The notes: generated from the letters alone by a model not told the origin. Positions 44,970-54,489 are shown, counted from the first letter of the stretch. The stretch: 64,000 bases of DNA from JANLVJ01 sp031363945 (GCA_031363945.1 JANLVJ010000011.1:55765-119764), one strand, 5' to 3'. Program-made: numbers and translations.

Positions 44970-46631
44970 TCAGGCCGGATTCGCAGCACCTAAAAATTTG
45001 GGCGAAACACGATGTTTTGAAGCCTGCTCATAAGCATAGGCGAGTTGAAGCAATGAAGCTTCAGAATAGGCGGTTCCAATAAATGAAAAGCCAACCGGAC
45101 ATTCATGCACCCTACCCATCGGTACAGTAATATGTGGATAGCCTGATACTGCTGCCGGACTTGAAAAGCTATACCCTGTATCATAATCCCCGTTGATTTC
45201 ATCAATACAACCGGCTATGCCGTTGGTTGGTGCACATATAGCATCAAGCTTAAGGCTTGTAAGAAGTGAATCAATTGCCTTGCGTGAACCATTAAATAAT
45301 TCAGTATGGGCGTTTAAATAATCTTTACTTTTTAAATCAGAACGTGCTTCTGCTTCAAGAAAAGTTTCTTGCTTAAAATAAGGCATCACCGTACTCTCAT
45401 GGTTTTTGTTAAAGGCAATTGTTTCAGCAAGCGATTTCACTGGTGCCGATGCATTTGACAAGTAGGCATTTAGGCCCTCTTTAAATTCAAACGATAAAAC
45501 AGTGCCCTCATATTTACCAAGAGGTGAAGTTAATTTCAGTAACTCAACCTCAACAATAATAGCTCCCTGATCGCGAAGTACTTTGAGTGCCTGCTGTGTA
45601 AGCCGGTCAATACCTTCGTGACCATTTAAGAGGCTCTTTTCAATTCCCAGGCGCTTTCCTTTCAGACCATCTGTACTTAACGCGGTATGATAATCTGCAA
45701 TAGATTTACCCTTACTCTCAAGTGTAATTGCATCTGCAGGATCTGCAACAGCGAGAACACCCAGTAATATGGCGGCATCTTTAACGGTTTTTGCCATAGG
45801 CCCGGCTGTATCCTGAGTTTTAGAGATAGGAATAATACCAGATCTACTTAACAACCCAACAGTTGGTTTTATACCAACCAAACCATTCACAGAAGATGGT
45901 GAAACTATAGAGCCATCTGTCTCAGTGCCTATTGAAATCGCACAAAGATTTGCTGCTGTTGCTGATCCAGAACCTGCGCTTGAACCTGATGGAGTACGAC
46001 TCAGCACATAAGGGTTCTTTGTTTGTAAACCCCGGCTACTCCAACCACTTGCTGAACGAGTTGAACGGTAGTTTGCCCATTCACTTAGGTTTGTTTTACC
46101 TAAAATCACTGCACCTGCTTTTCTTAGCTGCACAACAATAAATGCATCGGCTTGGGCATGGTTACCAACAAGTGCCAGAGAACCAGCAGTCGTCATCATT
46201 TTATCTCCTGTATTTATATTATCCTTTATCAAAACAGGAATTCCATGCATTGGCCCACGCAATTTACCAGCAGCCCTTTCTTTATCAAGCTGATCAGCAA
46301 TACTAAGTGCATCAGGATTCAATTCAATTATTGAATTCAATTTTGGCCCAGCCTTATCATAAAGTTCAATCCGCTGCAGGTAAAGCTCAGTAATTGATCT
46401 AGAGCTGAACTCTCCTGTCTTCATAAGATTTTGAAGTGCATCAATGCTCAGCTCATTCAGTACGAAATTTTCGTTCAGATGTTTTTCTGATATCCCAGAC
46501 CCTGATTTCAAGTCAGGAGAATGACTAGCAATGATATTGGTTTTCTTTGAACTTAAGCCAACAGATGTAATTACTGCTGGTAGAATTAATGCGCTTAAAG
46601 AAGTTTTGCGGAGAAATAATCTGCGTTTCAT
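44970..46631 (-). CDS. amidase signature family enzyme with Tat-like signal
   Basis: 553 residues. The N-terminus MKRRLFLRKTSLSALILPAV resembles a twin-arginine signal (RRxFLxK), predicting folded export. The amidase signature is intact: Lys in HGIPVLIKDNINTG, the cis-Ser/Ser region GSSAGSGSATAANLCAISIG and GTETDGSIVSPSSVNGLVGI. Such enzymes hydrolyse amide bonds by a Ser-cisSer-Lys triad. The substrate is unknown; a relation to GatA is only by fold, since no gatB/C are nearby and it is exported. It is divergent from the S24-like regulator with about 300 bases between them. Confidence 0.92.
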   Translation of the reverse strand: MKRRLFLRKTSLSALILPAVITSVGLSSKKTNIIASHSPDLKSGSGISEKHLNENFVLNELSIDALQNLMKTGEFSSRSITELYLQRIELYDKAGPKLNSIIELNPDALSIADQLDKERAAGKLRGPMHGIPVLIKDNINTGDKMMTTAGSLALVGNHAQADAFIVVQLRKAGAVILGKTNLSEWANYRSTRSASGWSSRGLQTKNPYVLSRTPSGSSAGSGSATAANLCAISIGTETDGSIVSPSSVNGLVGIKPTVGLLSRSGIIPISKTQDTAGPMAKTVKDAAILLGVLAVADPADAITLESKGKSIADYHTALSTDGLKGKRLGIEKSLLNGHEGIDRLTQQALKVLRDQGAIIVEVELLKLTSPLGKYEGTVLSFEFKEGLNAYLSNASAPVKSLAETIAFNKNHESTVMPYFKQETFLEAEARSDLKSKDYLNAHTELFNGSRKAIDSLLTSLKLDAICAPTNGIAGCIDEINGDYDTGYSFSSPAAVSGYPHITVPMGRVHECPVGFSFIGTAYSEASLLQLAYAYEQASKHRVSPKFLGAANPA

Positions 46632-46935
46632 TGATCGTATTTTGTTGAAATAAAGATATCATAATTATTGAACGCCTATGGCATCATCAACCTTATAAAA
46701 ATGACAATACGATCTGTTTATCTATGGTTCTGGATCCATTTTTAAATAAACCAGAGGTTATGAAGATGTTTAAGTACTAAAAAAATGTAATCACGCGTAA
46801 TTATATAATTTTATTGTTACACAAAAACAAAGATGTCTGCATTTATTGTTTAATGATTATAATTTATATTAAAATGTGTCAGTTTATGATAAAAATGTCT
46901 TCAATGCTCAAATCGAAAACACATAATTTCTAGTT
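46632..46935. other. divergent intergenic region, 304 bases
   Basis: AT-rich DNA between the amidase and S24-like regulator genes. No TAnnTTTG box at the correct distance and no clear palindrome was found; an imperfect dyad around 46800-46870 was not convincing. Confidence 0.4.
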
Positions 46936-47640
46936 ATGAGAACAATTGAAACAATCAGGATCTCAAAAGGCTTTGCTAATGCCCGTGATTTTGCAAACCA
47001 TATTGGCCTTGCCGGACCAAATTATTCACAGCTAGCCACCGGTAAAAAGCTAATCACACATCGGGTGATACTAAGGCTGAAAAGCCGTTACCCAAATGAA
47101 GAATTTGATGATCTTTTACCGCTTGAAAATAAGAAAGAGCGAACACTTATGGCTGAACTCGCTGAGCAAGCAGTACAGAATCCGGTGATATTTCAAAATC
47201 AGGTTGGTTTATACCGTTCTTTACCTTACAGGCCGTTACCTGTCATAAAAACAATGGACCGGGCTAATATTGCAGAAATTTTATCAACAGGTTTAAGAGA
47301 CCTGGAAATAAATAATGTATTAAATCAAAATTTGTTAAATGCCCGAGCTGATTATTTTATTTTAGAAGCTGGACAGGAGCCTTATGCCGATGGCATACAA
47401 ACTGGTGACAGACTTCTTTGCTACGAGGTTCCAAAAAAAGACTGGTTCCGCCTGGCTGAAGGCTCTACCATAATTATTTACTCAATTGATAAAATTGACG
47501 CCCTGATACATATTGGATCAAACCTGTTATACCTAGAAGATGAAGATGGATATATTCAGCCAAGTTCCAACTCAAAGAAATACCTGCTTGAGCAGATAGA
47601 ACATATTTATCAGGTTGAATCACTTTACCGATTGTTATAA
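46936..47640 (+). CDS. helix-turn-helix/S24-like transcription regulator, apparently non-proteolytic
   Basis: 234 residues. Residues about 8-60 form an XRE-like helix-turn-helix (NARDFANHIGLAGPNYSQLA then KKLITHRVILRLKSRYP). The C-terminal half (about 140-200) resembles the S24/LexA fold: FILEAGQEPYADGIQTGDRLLCYEV stands where LexA-type proteins have GxSMxPxxxxGD. The catalytic Ser-Met is replaced, so self-cleavage is unlikely. It may be a dimerising repressor with a dead S24 domain. It is followed by a perfect palindrome. Confidence 0.7.
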   Translation: MRTIETIRISKGFANARDFANHIGLAGPNYSQLATGKKLITHRVILRLKSRYPNEEFDDLLPLENKKERTLMAELAEQAVQNPVIFQNQVGLYRSLPYRPLPVIKTMDRANIAEILSTGLRDLEINNVLNQNLLNARADYFILEAGQEPYADGIQTGDRLLCYEVPKKDWFRLAEGSTIIIYSIDKIDALIHIGSNLLYLEDEDGYIQPSSNSKKYLLEQIEHIYQVESLYRLL

Positions 47641-47710
47641 TTTCTAAAGACTTCGGTTAAATCATTCCAACCTTCGATTTAAATTTATACCTTCTTAAAA
47701 CAAGACAGAC

Positions 47711-47732
47711 AATCAGGGTTTAAACCCTGATT
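47711..47732. terminator. perfect 22-bp palindrome downstream of the S24-like gene
   Basis: AATCAGGGTTTAAACCCTGATT is an uninterrupted perfect palindrome at 47711-47732, 70 bases after the S24-like stop. It can form a cruciform or an RNA hairpin and may end transcription from both sides; no strong T-run is present. Confidence 0.5.
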
Positions 47733-47734
47733 GC

Positions 47735-48136
47735 CTATCTATATAAATTACTAATTCGTAGAAGGCGCAATGATAGCCTTAAATTGATTACGCTATTTAA
47801 TATTCTTCTTTTTAAATAGCCTGGATCATATTCTCTACGTTTTTCTTCTATCTTTTTGCTGGCCCGATTTTGCTCACGATTTATCTGCCTGTATTGCTGC
47901 TTTTTCAGATGACCGCCGTTAACTTGCCTGTCGGCATGAATATTCTGATTAATTTTTTGCTGTCTGTTTTCCTAACGGGCTACCTGACCCGGATTTAACT
48001 GCCCAGCTTTCATACCGTTGGCAATTCTCTGCTGCTGGTTTTCACTTCTTCAGGCAACTTCAGTACTTCCATTAAAGCTTCTCCCATTTACCCTGTTCAT
48101 TGCAGTAGTTGCAGGAGCACCATGGCAAACATTAAG
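47735..48136 (-). pseudogene. decayed Gln/Asn-rich repeat protein (in-frame stops)
   Basis: One minus-strand frame reads through 134 codons with two internal stops (TGA and TAG). The readable pieces are NQQQRIANGMKAGQLNPGQV, then ENRQQKINQNIHADRQVNGG, then QINREQNRASKKIEEKRREY. This is the repeat style of secreted Bacteroidota proteins built from R-I-x-x-G-x-x-x-G-x-L and N-R-E/Q units. No signal peptide or start remains. The intact homologues are uncharacterised. The remaining part of 47641-48258 holds only the palindrome. Confidence 0.65.
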
Positions 48137-48258
48137 CCCGCCAATTTAATGCCCATCAATAAATTGGGAATTGCTACAGGTCGTATCGTGATAGATATTC
48201 AGGTAGTTAAAGCAGTTTAGTTAAGGAGTCAATTGTGTTAATGCTGGGCTTTTGATAT

Positions 48259-49107
48259 TTATTTACTGGCTTCCTTCAGCACTTCATTATTCAGGCGGAT
48301 ATATTCAGCATTATTTTCAGCCAGGGCGAGCTTAAGCCCTTCATTTGCAGAAATCACAGCCGACTTTTTGTCACCATTTTTTAATTGCAGCACCGCCAGC
48401 CAGTATTTTCTGTTGTAAGTTTTTTTCTCTGGTTTATTTGCTTCTTCAATCCAGGAAAGTGCCTGTGGTAAATTTCTATTATGATGGTAACACCAAAGAG
48501 CTGCAATATAATACGGTTTTTTCTCACCTTTCATGGCTTCCTGAATATTGGCCATAATTCGATTATCAACATCAGCTGTGAGGTGAAGATTTACACCCGT
48601 ATTTTCCCAATTGATCTGAAGCAGACAATCTTCCTGATGAACGTCAGCAAACTGAATGGTGAACGTCTCAACCCTGGCAGGTAAATTAACAGGCTTTACC
48701 TTAAACCGAAGAAGGTCTTGTTTCTGATCGTACTTATAAGCACCCCACTGATCAATGTTCTTATTTAAGATAATTGTAAATTCAATTGCATCAGGTATGG
48801 TAAAAAGGGAATAAGATCCCGGTAATATGATATGACCCTCAATCTTTATAGTATCTGAAAATTTAATGACCGTTGCATTATTAGCTCCAGTTCGCCAAAC
48901 TACCCCATAAGGCTCCATGCCATTATATATTTTTCTGCCCATCGTATTTGGCCGGTAATACTTTACAGAAATCACACCAAGCCCAAAATCCTGCTCAATT
49001 TGCTGGCCCAAACTGGTAGCAGGAATTTTTAGCTTAATCTCCTGAGCATTTGCACCCATAATAGCGATAAAGAAGCCAGCAATCAGGCACCACATACGTT
49101 TTTTCAT
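48259..49107 (-). CDS. DUF2911 domain-containing secreted protein
   Basis: 282 residues from the ATG at 49107 (MKKRMWCLIAGFFIAIMGAN, signal peptide with AQ end); an upstream extension to 49239 lacks a sensible signal. The DUF2911 core is evident: GVISVKYYRPNTMGRKIYNG, then WRTGANNATVIKFSD and LPGSYSLFTIPDA, followed by an immunoglobulin-like strand set. The C-terminal 90 residues are helical with a TPR-like look (YYIAALWCYHHNRNLPQALS). Function unknown; usually periplasmic. Confidence 0.9.
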   Translation of the reverse strand: MKKRMWCLIAGFFIAIMGANAQEIKLKIPATSLGQQIEQDFGLGVISVKYYRPNTMGRKIYNGMEPYGVVWRTGANNATVIKFSDTIKIEGHIILPGSYSLFTIPDAIEFTIILNKNIDQWGAYKYDQKQDLLRFKVKPVNLPARVETFTIQFADVHQEDCLLQINWENTGVNLHLTADVDNRIMANIQEAMKGEKKPYYIAALWCYHHNRNLPQALSWIEEANKPEKKTYNRKYWLAVLQLKNGDKKSAVISANEGLKLALAENNAEYIRLNNEVLKEASK

Positions 49108-50216
49108 GGTTTTTATTTTTTCGTTCTTAATAACATAACTGAGGCATTTGTGTGACAGTTTGATGATAATTAAATAGGCTCTACTATTTTGGTGATAGTA
49201 GATTTTTGTAGTTCTGACTGTCTGCCTGCTAGAATCCAATACTTACTGACAGTTTAAAGGGAATTCATTTCTTGTTGCCATCTTTTAATACCTGTGAGTT
49301 CGGTTGATCTTTGCATAATAAGTAAATATTTGTAAATAAGCATCACTTTTATAAAAAATTACAGTTAATCTACCCGAAGGATTATAATTACCGAAAAGAA
49401 TTGACTGCCATGATAATGGCCTGAGGATAGACGGTTATATGATGTACATGCCACCCCATGAAGACAATCATCTTACCAAGTGTAAGCACGGATGCGCAAA
49501 AGAGGAATTACTAAAATAACCTGCAGCTTCTAGGCGACTTATTCTTCCAGCGTCAAACATGATACAAGGTCAATGACATGCACAGAAACAGAATGTGACG
49601 GTTCGTTAAAGCAGTACAGATAGGACTGGGTGTTGAGCTAGCTTTTAACGGTAACAGGTAATAGGAAACATGGCCACAGATACCTAAAAACGGGAGTAAT
49701 ATTAAAAGCCAGTTGCTATTCATCATTGTTTGATATCAGATGACCGGGCATGAAATATGTTAAATAGTTTATTCTGCTCTCAGAAACCAGACTGAATTTA
49801 TAGCCTATGCCGAATTACAAATCTGAAAGACGTGTTTTTGAATTGTTCTGCATTGAAGAATAATGACAATACTCTTGATAATGATTATCTTTACTTGAAC
49901 AATTGTGCTTTTGATAACCCCCTCTATGAATGTGAATAAAAAGATAGTGCTTAGTAACGAACCACAAATAGTTGCTGAAATGATCATTATTGAACCCATG
50001 AATGTAAGCCGAACCAACCCTACAGAAACTAAAGCAAAAAGCAAACAAAACAGAACTCCTAAAGCTGAAATGGCCGATGCTATAACACAGAAAAGAAAAC
50101 GAATTGGTGCCGTCAGAACTAAAACCGGAACTTCAAGTGATGATATTGGAGATGGATCACATTCAAAAAGGTGGATTAAATAATTTATTTTTTAATATTA
50201 ATCTTATACTTATTTA
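49108..50216. other. about 1.1 kb without a supported gene
   Basis: Between the DUF2911 and DUF2141 genes. Two weak possibilities were seen: a minus-strand 57-codon ORF at 49553-49726 and a pair of antisense frames at about 49805-50183, one Lys/Thr-rich on the plus strand and one hydrophobic on the minus strand. Mirror pairs of this kind are usually artefacts of the code. A minus-strand stretch at about 49398-49490 (GKMIVFMGWHVHHITVYPQA, then stop) could be another coding relic. Nothing was recognised by family. Confidence 0.4.
49553..49726 (-). CDS. weak candidate small ORF, 57 aa
   Basis: ATG-ATG start and a hydrophobic N-terminus (NSNWLLILLPFLGICGHVS) followed by a mixed tail with CTALTNRHILFLCMSL. 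It could be a signal-anchored peptide or the start of a decayed membrane protein whose remainder lies around 49398-49490. No Shine-Dalgarno and no known family. Confidence 0.2.
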   Translation of the reverse strand: MMNSNWLLILLPFLGICGHVSYYLLPLKASSTPSPICTALTNRHILFLCMSLTLYHV

Positions 50217-50651
50217 ATGGTAAAATTTTTTATTCTGTGTCTTTTTGTAAGCGGTGCTTTATCTAATACTGTCAGAGCCCAAACATCTACAATTACCGTT
50301 AATATTACCAATTTAAAGAGTGACAAAGGCTTGTGTTCTATCTGCCTTTACGATAAAGAGCTAGGATTTCCAAGAATTGCAAATGCTGCTTTTAGCCAAA
50401 GCAAATTAATCAATAATGGCTCAGCTCAGTTCAAAATTGAAGACGTCAAAGGTGGAACTTATGCTATTGCATCTTTTCATGATGAAAACGGAAATGGCAA
50501 ATTGGATCAGAACTTTCTCGGTATACCGATAGAAGGAGTTGGAGTTTCCAATAATAAGTTATCATCATTTGGTCCACCCAAATTTCAAGACGCAAAATTT
50601 AAAGTAAATCCTGGGAAGAATCTTGAATTAACTATAAGGATAAAGTATTAA
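50217..50651 (+). CDS. DUF2141 domain-containing exported protein
   Basis: 144 residues. The signal peptide VKFFILCLFVSGALSNTVRA (then QT) precedes the DUF2141 core: TVNITNLKSDKGLCSICLYD, KGGTYAIASFHDENGNGKLD and NFLGIPIEGVGVSNN. DUF2141 proteins are small periplasmic beta-rich proteins of unknown role; the DENGNGKLD loop resembles a calcium-binding loop and is conserved. It lies in a region of decayed genes but is intact. Confidence 0.9.
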   Translation: MVKFFILCLFVSGALSNTVRAQTSTITVNITNLKSDKGLCSICLYDKELGFPRIANAAFSQSKLINNGSAQFKIEDVKGGTYAIASFHDENGNGKLDQNFLGIPIEGVGVSNNKLSSFGPPKFQDAKFKVNPGKNLELTIRIKY

Positions 50652-50710
50652 AATTAAAGAGAACAGCCGAAATAGGATTTTAGAGCTGCATCTATCAGGA
50701 TTACATTAAG

Positions 50711-51143
50711 TTATATGCAGGAAGTGAAACAACCAGTTTCAATATAAGCCCCTATTCGGTTGTCATTATCATGGGTTGCTCCTTTGCCAAGATTAAAATC
50801 AAGTACAACTGGAAGCTCATAACCAAACAACCATCCATAGTCATTAATTGTACTGCTAAAGCCGAATTGACTGTAATTTACTGTTTCGCTATAGCCCCCT
50901 ATATATACCGACTGGTGCACCAATACTAAGTGATGTGCTTCCTGTTTCAAGCATATTAAACCGGGGTGAATAGGTAATATAGTAAGGAGTCAATATCAAA
51001 TTATTTGACTTTGGCGCTGCACTACCTACTGTTCCATATATGTATTCAAAAGTTAATCCAGCACTGTTTGTGAAACGCTGTGCTTGGGCCACTGTTGTCA
51101 GACCAACTAATAATAATAATGTCAGGTTGATTTTTTGTTTCAT
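50711..51143 (-). pseudogene. small outer-membrane beta-barrel-like protein, frameshifted and truncated
   Basis: The start (from 51143) encodes a signal peptide, QKINLTLLLLVGLTTVAQAQ, then NSAGLTFEYIYGTVGSAAPK and a barrel-like LSIGAPVGIY. It breaks at a TA-dinucleotide run (50900-50906): one frame stops after RGL, the other continues in the same style (GGYSETVNYSQFGFSSTIND, then GYELPVVLDFNLGKGATH). The second frame ends early at GCFTSCI, where a barrel protein should have further strands. A lost TA in the run (or an extra base) restores the frame at that point, but not the missing end. Confidence 0.75.
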
Positions 51144-51255
51144 GCTTGCCTATAGGTATGAAACAAAAATGGTTTTAAGACCTGCCACTAAATCAATTAA
51201 GTAACAATAATGATAAAAACAATCTACATTTTCATCTAATGCCTTGTTAGACGAA

Positions 51256-52839
51256 TTATTGAACAGGTAGGGTAAACCAAAAGGTACTCCCCTTTTCAAG
51301 TTCACTTATTACGCCGATATCACCATTGTATTTCTTTATAATTTCTGAGCAGATATATAAACCAAGACCTAAACTAGAGCCATGTCCTATAGTTGAATCA
51401 ATACGATAATACTCGTTAAAAATTGGACCTTGTTTTTCAACTGGGATTCCCATACCATAATCTTGTACTGAGATCTTAGCTGAGTCAACTGTTTTTTCAA
51501 TAATTATGTCAATTGTTAATGAATTGGGGGCATACTTAATTGCATTGTTTACCAGGTTGCTCAATACCTGCAGAATTTTTGCCTTATCTGCGCTGACAAT
51601 AATTTTTTTATCCCCAGTTAAAATGATATTCCAAGCACTTTTAGTTATAAATGTTTCACAGAATTCTTGTACGACACTAAAAATATTCACTTCTGAGGCA
51701 TTGATCTTAAATTGACCCTCATTAAAGTTACTTGCATTTAGAATATTATCTACCAATTCGGTCATATTATTCAGGCTTTTATTTGCCTGGATGATTAAAC
51801 GGGGAAGCATTGCATGATAGGGAGCCGATTTCATTTCATCTAATAGTTGCAGAGAAATTTTCATTGATGTCAGCGGAGTCTTTAATTCGTGACTTGCAAT
51901 ACTGATGAAGTCATCTTTTTACTGCTGCAATAATTTAAGTTCATGAATATCAGTTGCAGTACCCACCCATAAAAATTCTTCCTCGTTATCTTTGGTGTTA
52001 AATGGCATTAATCTGTTTAAATGCCATCGGTAGATACCTTCAGCATTCTTGAAACGAGCTTCAAATTCACCACCAATGTAGTTTTTTCTGATTTGCCGAA
52101 ATTGATCGAGTGTAGTCTGGAGATCATCGGGATGGATAATTTTTTTCCAATCCCATAAATCAGACCGATTTTCTTTTAGTCCCGTGAAATCATACCATCG
52201 CCGATTGTAAAAGGTAATTCTGCCTTCGAGGGTATTTGTCCAGGCAATCTGAGGAATTGTTTCCATCATATTACGAAAGCTACTCTCGCTTTTAGCCAAT
52301 GCTTTGGTTCGGGTAATTACCCGTTCTTCAAGCTCATTATTTAGTTCAAGTAAATCATTATTGATAATTCTGACCGTTTCTTCCTGTTTAGATAGTAACT
52401 GGGTTTTTTCATGTAGTTGCTGAACTACAAGTGATGTAATATCATGGCCAATGCATAAAATTTCAGATGGTAAATTGAATGAATCGGTAAGCATTCTAAA
52501 TTCCCACTGCGTAAAAATAATATTATTGAGTACTGGTTTTCTAAGTGTGACCCAGTGAGAGACCGTTGGTTCAGCAAAACAGGCTACTACCGTATCAATA
52601 CATGATTTATGATCTTCAGGAAGTATGAGCAATAAAGAATCGTTTCCGAGCCATTCTTCAGGGTTAACGTTGAGCCTTTTACAAAAGTAAGGATTCAGAT
52701 AAGTATACCTTCCCTCTAAATCTGTTTCAACAATATAAAAGGAATTATTGGCAATTATAGATTTATAAAAATTATTTTCTTTTTCTATCTCTTTAAAAAG
52801 AGAGCTCCCCTCAACCCTTAAGGAATAATCAGTACTCAT
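51256..52839 (-). pseudogene. PAS-PAS sensor histidine kinase interrupted by an in-frame stop
   Basis: One continuous frame of 528 codons with a TAA at 51919-51921. Upstream of the stop: two PAS domains (about 25-140, DLEGRYTYLNPYFCKRLNV; and about 190-305, TLEGRITFYNRRWYDFTGL ending ELKLLQQ). Directly after it: KDDFISIASHELKTPLTSMK (HisKA with phospho-His), then LSNLVNNAIKYAPNS, VQDYGMGI and GSSLGLGLYICSE (HATPase). The junction is exactly where PAS kinases continue, so a single nonsense mutation (for example from a Gln or Lys codon) separates sensor and kinase. An internal ATG at 51864 lies after the His, so the downstream piece would lack the phospho-acceptor. Confidence 0.85.
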
Positions 52840-53175
52840 GCTATTTTTATCATTCTATCGTTCATTAGAACACTACAGGACTATTGTAAATTTCAATAAA
52901 TTAAAATCCTTTGTTGTTGATAATAAAAAAAGTAAATCAGAATCGCTCAGCATTATTCAAGTAATTTAGTTTTTAATTTTTGTAAAAATAACTTAGATCT
53001 AAATTTGATATACAGGATGCATTTAAAAGGTTAGTACCATCATTTTAGTTACAAACAGTATAAATAAGTTATATACTTAGGGTTTACTGATCATAATAAA
53101 AGCAGTAATTTCCTAATGATATGATAATAAAGTTATTGACTGAGCTACCCTTTAAATTTATTTAACCCCTTAATT
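52840..53175. other. 336-base intergenic region, nothing recognised
   Basis: Very AT-rich DNA between the broken PAS kinase start and the end of the next decayed gene. No ORF, tRNA, palindrome or promoter match could be supported. Confidence 0.5.
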
Positions 53176-53627
53176 TTAAATGAAGTAATAATTCACCTTT
53201 CTCAGTGATGTCATATCACCGCTTATATCGAACATCAGCCGGTTAAGGTCACACACCATTTTGTAATTTAAATTATCATTATGGGCTTCCTGATAGTTTA
53301 AAGATTGCTTTAATAAATGCCTTTGACAACAATCAGGAATTTGTCTAAATGATTTCTTCTCTTTTGTAAGGTTTTGGATCTCTGTCTAATTAAAACCTAC
53401 ATTTTGAGAATAATACTCCCAGTCACGATATTGTGAGTTTAGAATTGGGTTTTCTTTGATTTATTTTTCCAGTAATCAGACGCCTTCTGGTGATGGCGGG
53501 CAGGAATGAATACATCATATACATAGTTGATATAACCAGCAGTACATGTAAAGGCATAAGGCAGTTCTGTATGAACTTCTCCATTTGCCTTTGCCATATA
53601 ATTACGCTTCAAATCAGTTTCGTTCAA
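53176..53627 (-). pseudogene. unknown protein with frameshift and in-frame stop
   Basis: The first part (TTG at 53627, or the ATG ten codons on) reads NGEVHTELPYAFTCTAGYIN then RHHQKASDYWKNKSKKTQF and stops. A shift of one base in the A-rich run at about 53450 opens a frame reading NPILNSQYRDWEYYSQNVGF, a TAG, then TEIQNLTKEKKSFRQIPDCC and NLNYKMVCDLNRLMFDISGD to a TAA at 53176-53178. Composition and even residue usage say this was coding. Family not recognised. Confidence 0.55.
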
Positions 53628-53650
53628 AGAAGCTTACTATAAGGTAATAG

Positions 53651-53785
53651 ATGCATGATTACGGGTATGACAAAGCGTATTCAGGCAAGTGGCTTCTCCA
53701 AAGCTACAAAGAAATTAAAATTAAACTGGGCCGGTTTTTTTGGGTTATTAAAATTGATAATGACACCCATACAATTGCTGGATGA
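53651..53785 (+). CDS. weak candidate small ORF, 44 aa
   Basis: ATG-to-TGA frame reading HDYGYDKAYSGKWLLQSYKE, IKIKLGRFFWVIKIDND. Composition is protein-like, but it has no Shine-Dalgarno and sits between two minus-strand genes, so it may be a relic or chance. Confidence 0.2.
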   Translation: MHDYGYDKAYSGKWLLQSYKEIKIKLGRFFWVIKIDNDTHTIAG

Positions 53786-53823
53786 TTTCAATGAATTGAT
53801 AAATTAACACAGGAAGCTTTATT

Positions 53824-54489
53824 TTATTTCTCAAAAACCATTACTTCAGGGTTTGCCCCAAGGTTTGTCAATAGTTTTTGCAAATCAGCTATCATCGCAT
53901 CCGGACCGCATAGATAGAAATGCTGGGTAAAATCAGCTACCTGTTCTTTCAAATAAGCCTCATTTATATAGCCTGATTTATAGCCTTCTCTATCTTCTTT
54001 TGTTAGAATAAAGATAGCTTGATCCTGTAGCATCTCTTTGAGCTCAGATTCGTAAATAATATCTGCTGCTGTATCATTAGAAAAAATCAGGGCATTCCCT
54101 TTCAACTCATTATTGGCATGAAGCTGTCTTAAAATAGCAATAAAGGGCGTAATACCTGCTCCTCCTGCGATAAAACATCCGGGCCCTTTATATTCTATGG
54201 CGCCCCAGCTATCCTGTATAATAAGTTCAGCACCCCGTTCTAATTTATGTAGCTTTTCAGTAATTCCATGGTGATCTGGATACCCCTTTATCGTAAATTC
54301 AAGATAGGGCTGCACGGGTAGAGATGTGAAAGTGAACGGTCTGGTTTCATCTTCCAATCCGGGCTCATTGATAGATACATCTGTTGCCTGCCCCGGAATA
54401 AACTGGTAATTGGCTGGTTTCTCAAACCTGAAACATTTAACATTATGGGTGACTACCCCGATATCCAGTATTCTGACAATGTTTTTCAT
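53824..54489 (-). CDS. FAD/NAD-binding oxidoreductase (ferredoxin-NADP reductase-like)
   Basis: 221 residues. The FAD domain (1-105) contains FIPGQATDVSIN and the flavin-binding RPFTFTS; the NAD(P) domain (106-221) has FIAGGAGITPFIAILRQL and the C-terminal FYLCGPDAMI. There is no 2Fe-2S domain, so it transfers electrons between NAD(P)H and a separate acceptor. Cytoplasmic. The neighbours give no clue to the acceptor. It is divergent from the dinB cassette. Confidence 0.88.
   Translation of the reverse strand: MKNIVRILDIGVVTHNVKCFRFEKPANYQFIPGQATDVSINEPGLEDETRPFTFTSLPVQPYLEFTIKGYPDHHGITEKLHKLERGAELIIQDSWGAIEYKGPGCFIAGGAGITPFIAILRQLHANNELKGNALIFSNDTAADIIYESELKEMLQDQAIFILTKEDREGYKSGYINEAYLKEQVADFTQHFYLCGPDAMIADLQKLLTNLGANPEVMVFEK

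Noticed and set aside
49805..50183. Two overlapping antisense frames, one hydrophobic (minus) and one Lys/Thr-rich (plus)
   Set aside because: Mirror-image frames of this kind arise from the code itself; neither has a Shine-Dalgarno, a signal or a family motif, so no gene was called.
49905..50183. Apparent 92-codon basic protein
   Set aside because: Starts at a GTG with no ribosome site, and its composition looks like the reverse of a hydrophobic frame.
50900..50906. Phase-variable TA tract
   Set aside because: The run is very short and the downstream frame is itself truncated, so decay explains it better than switching.
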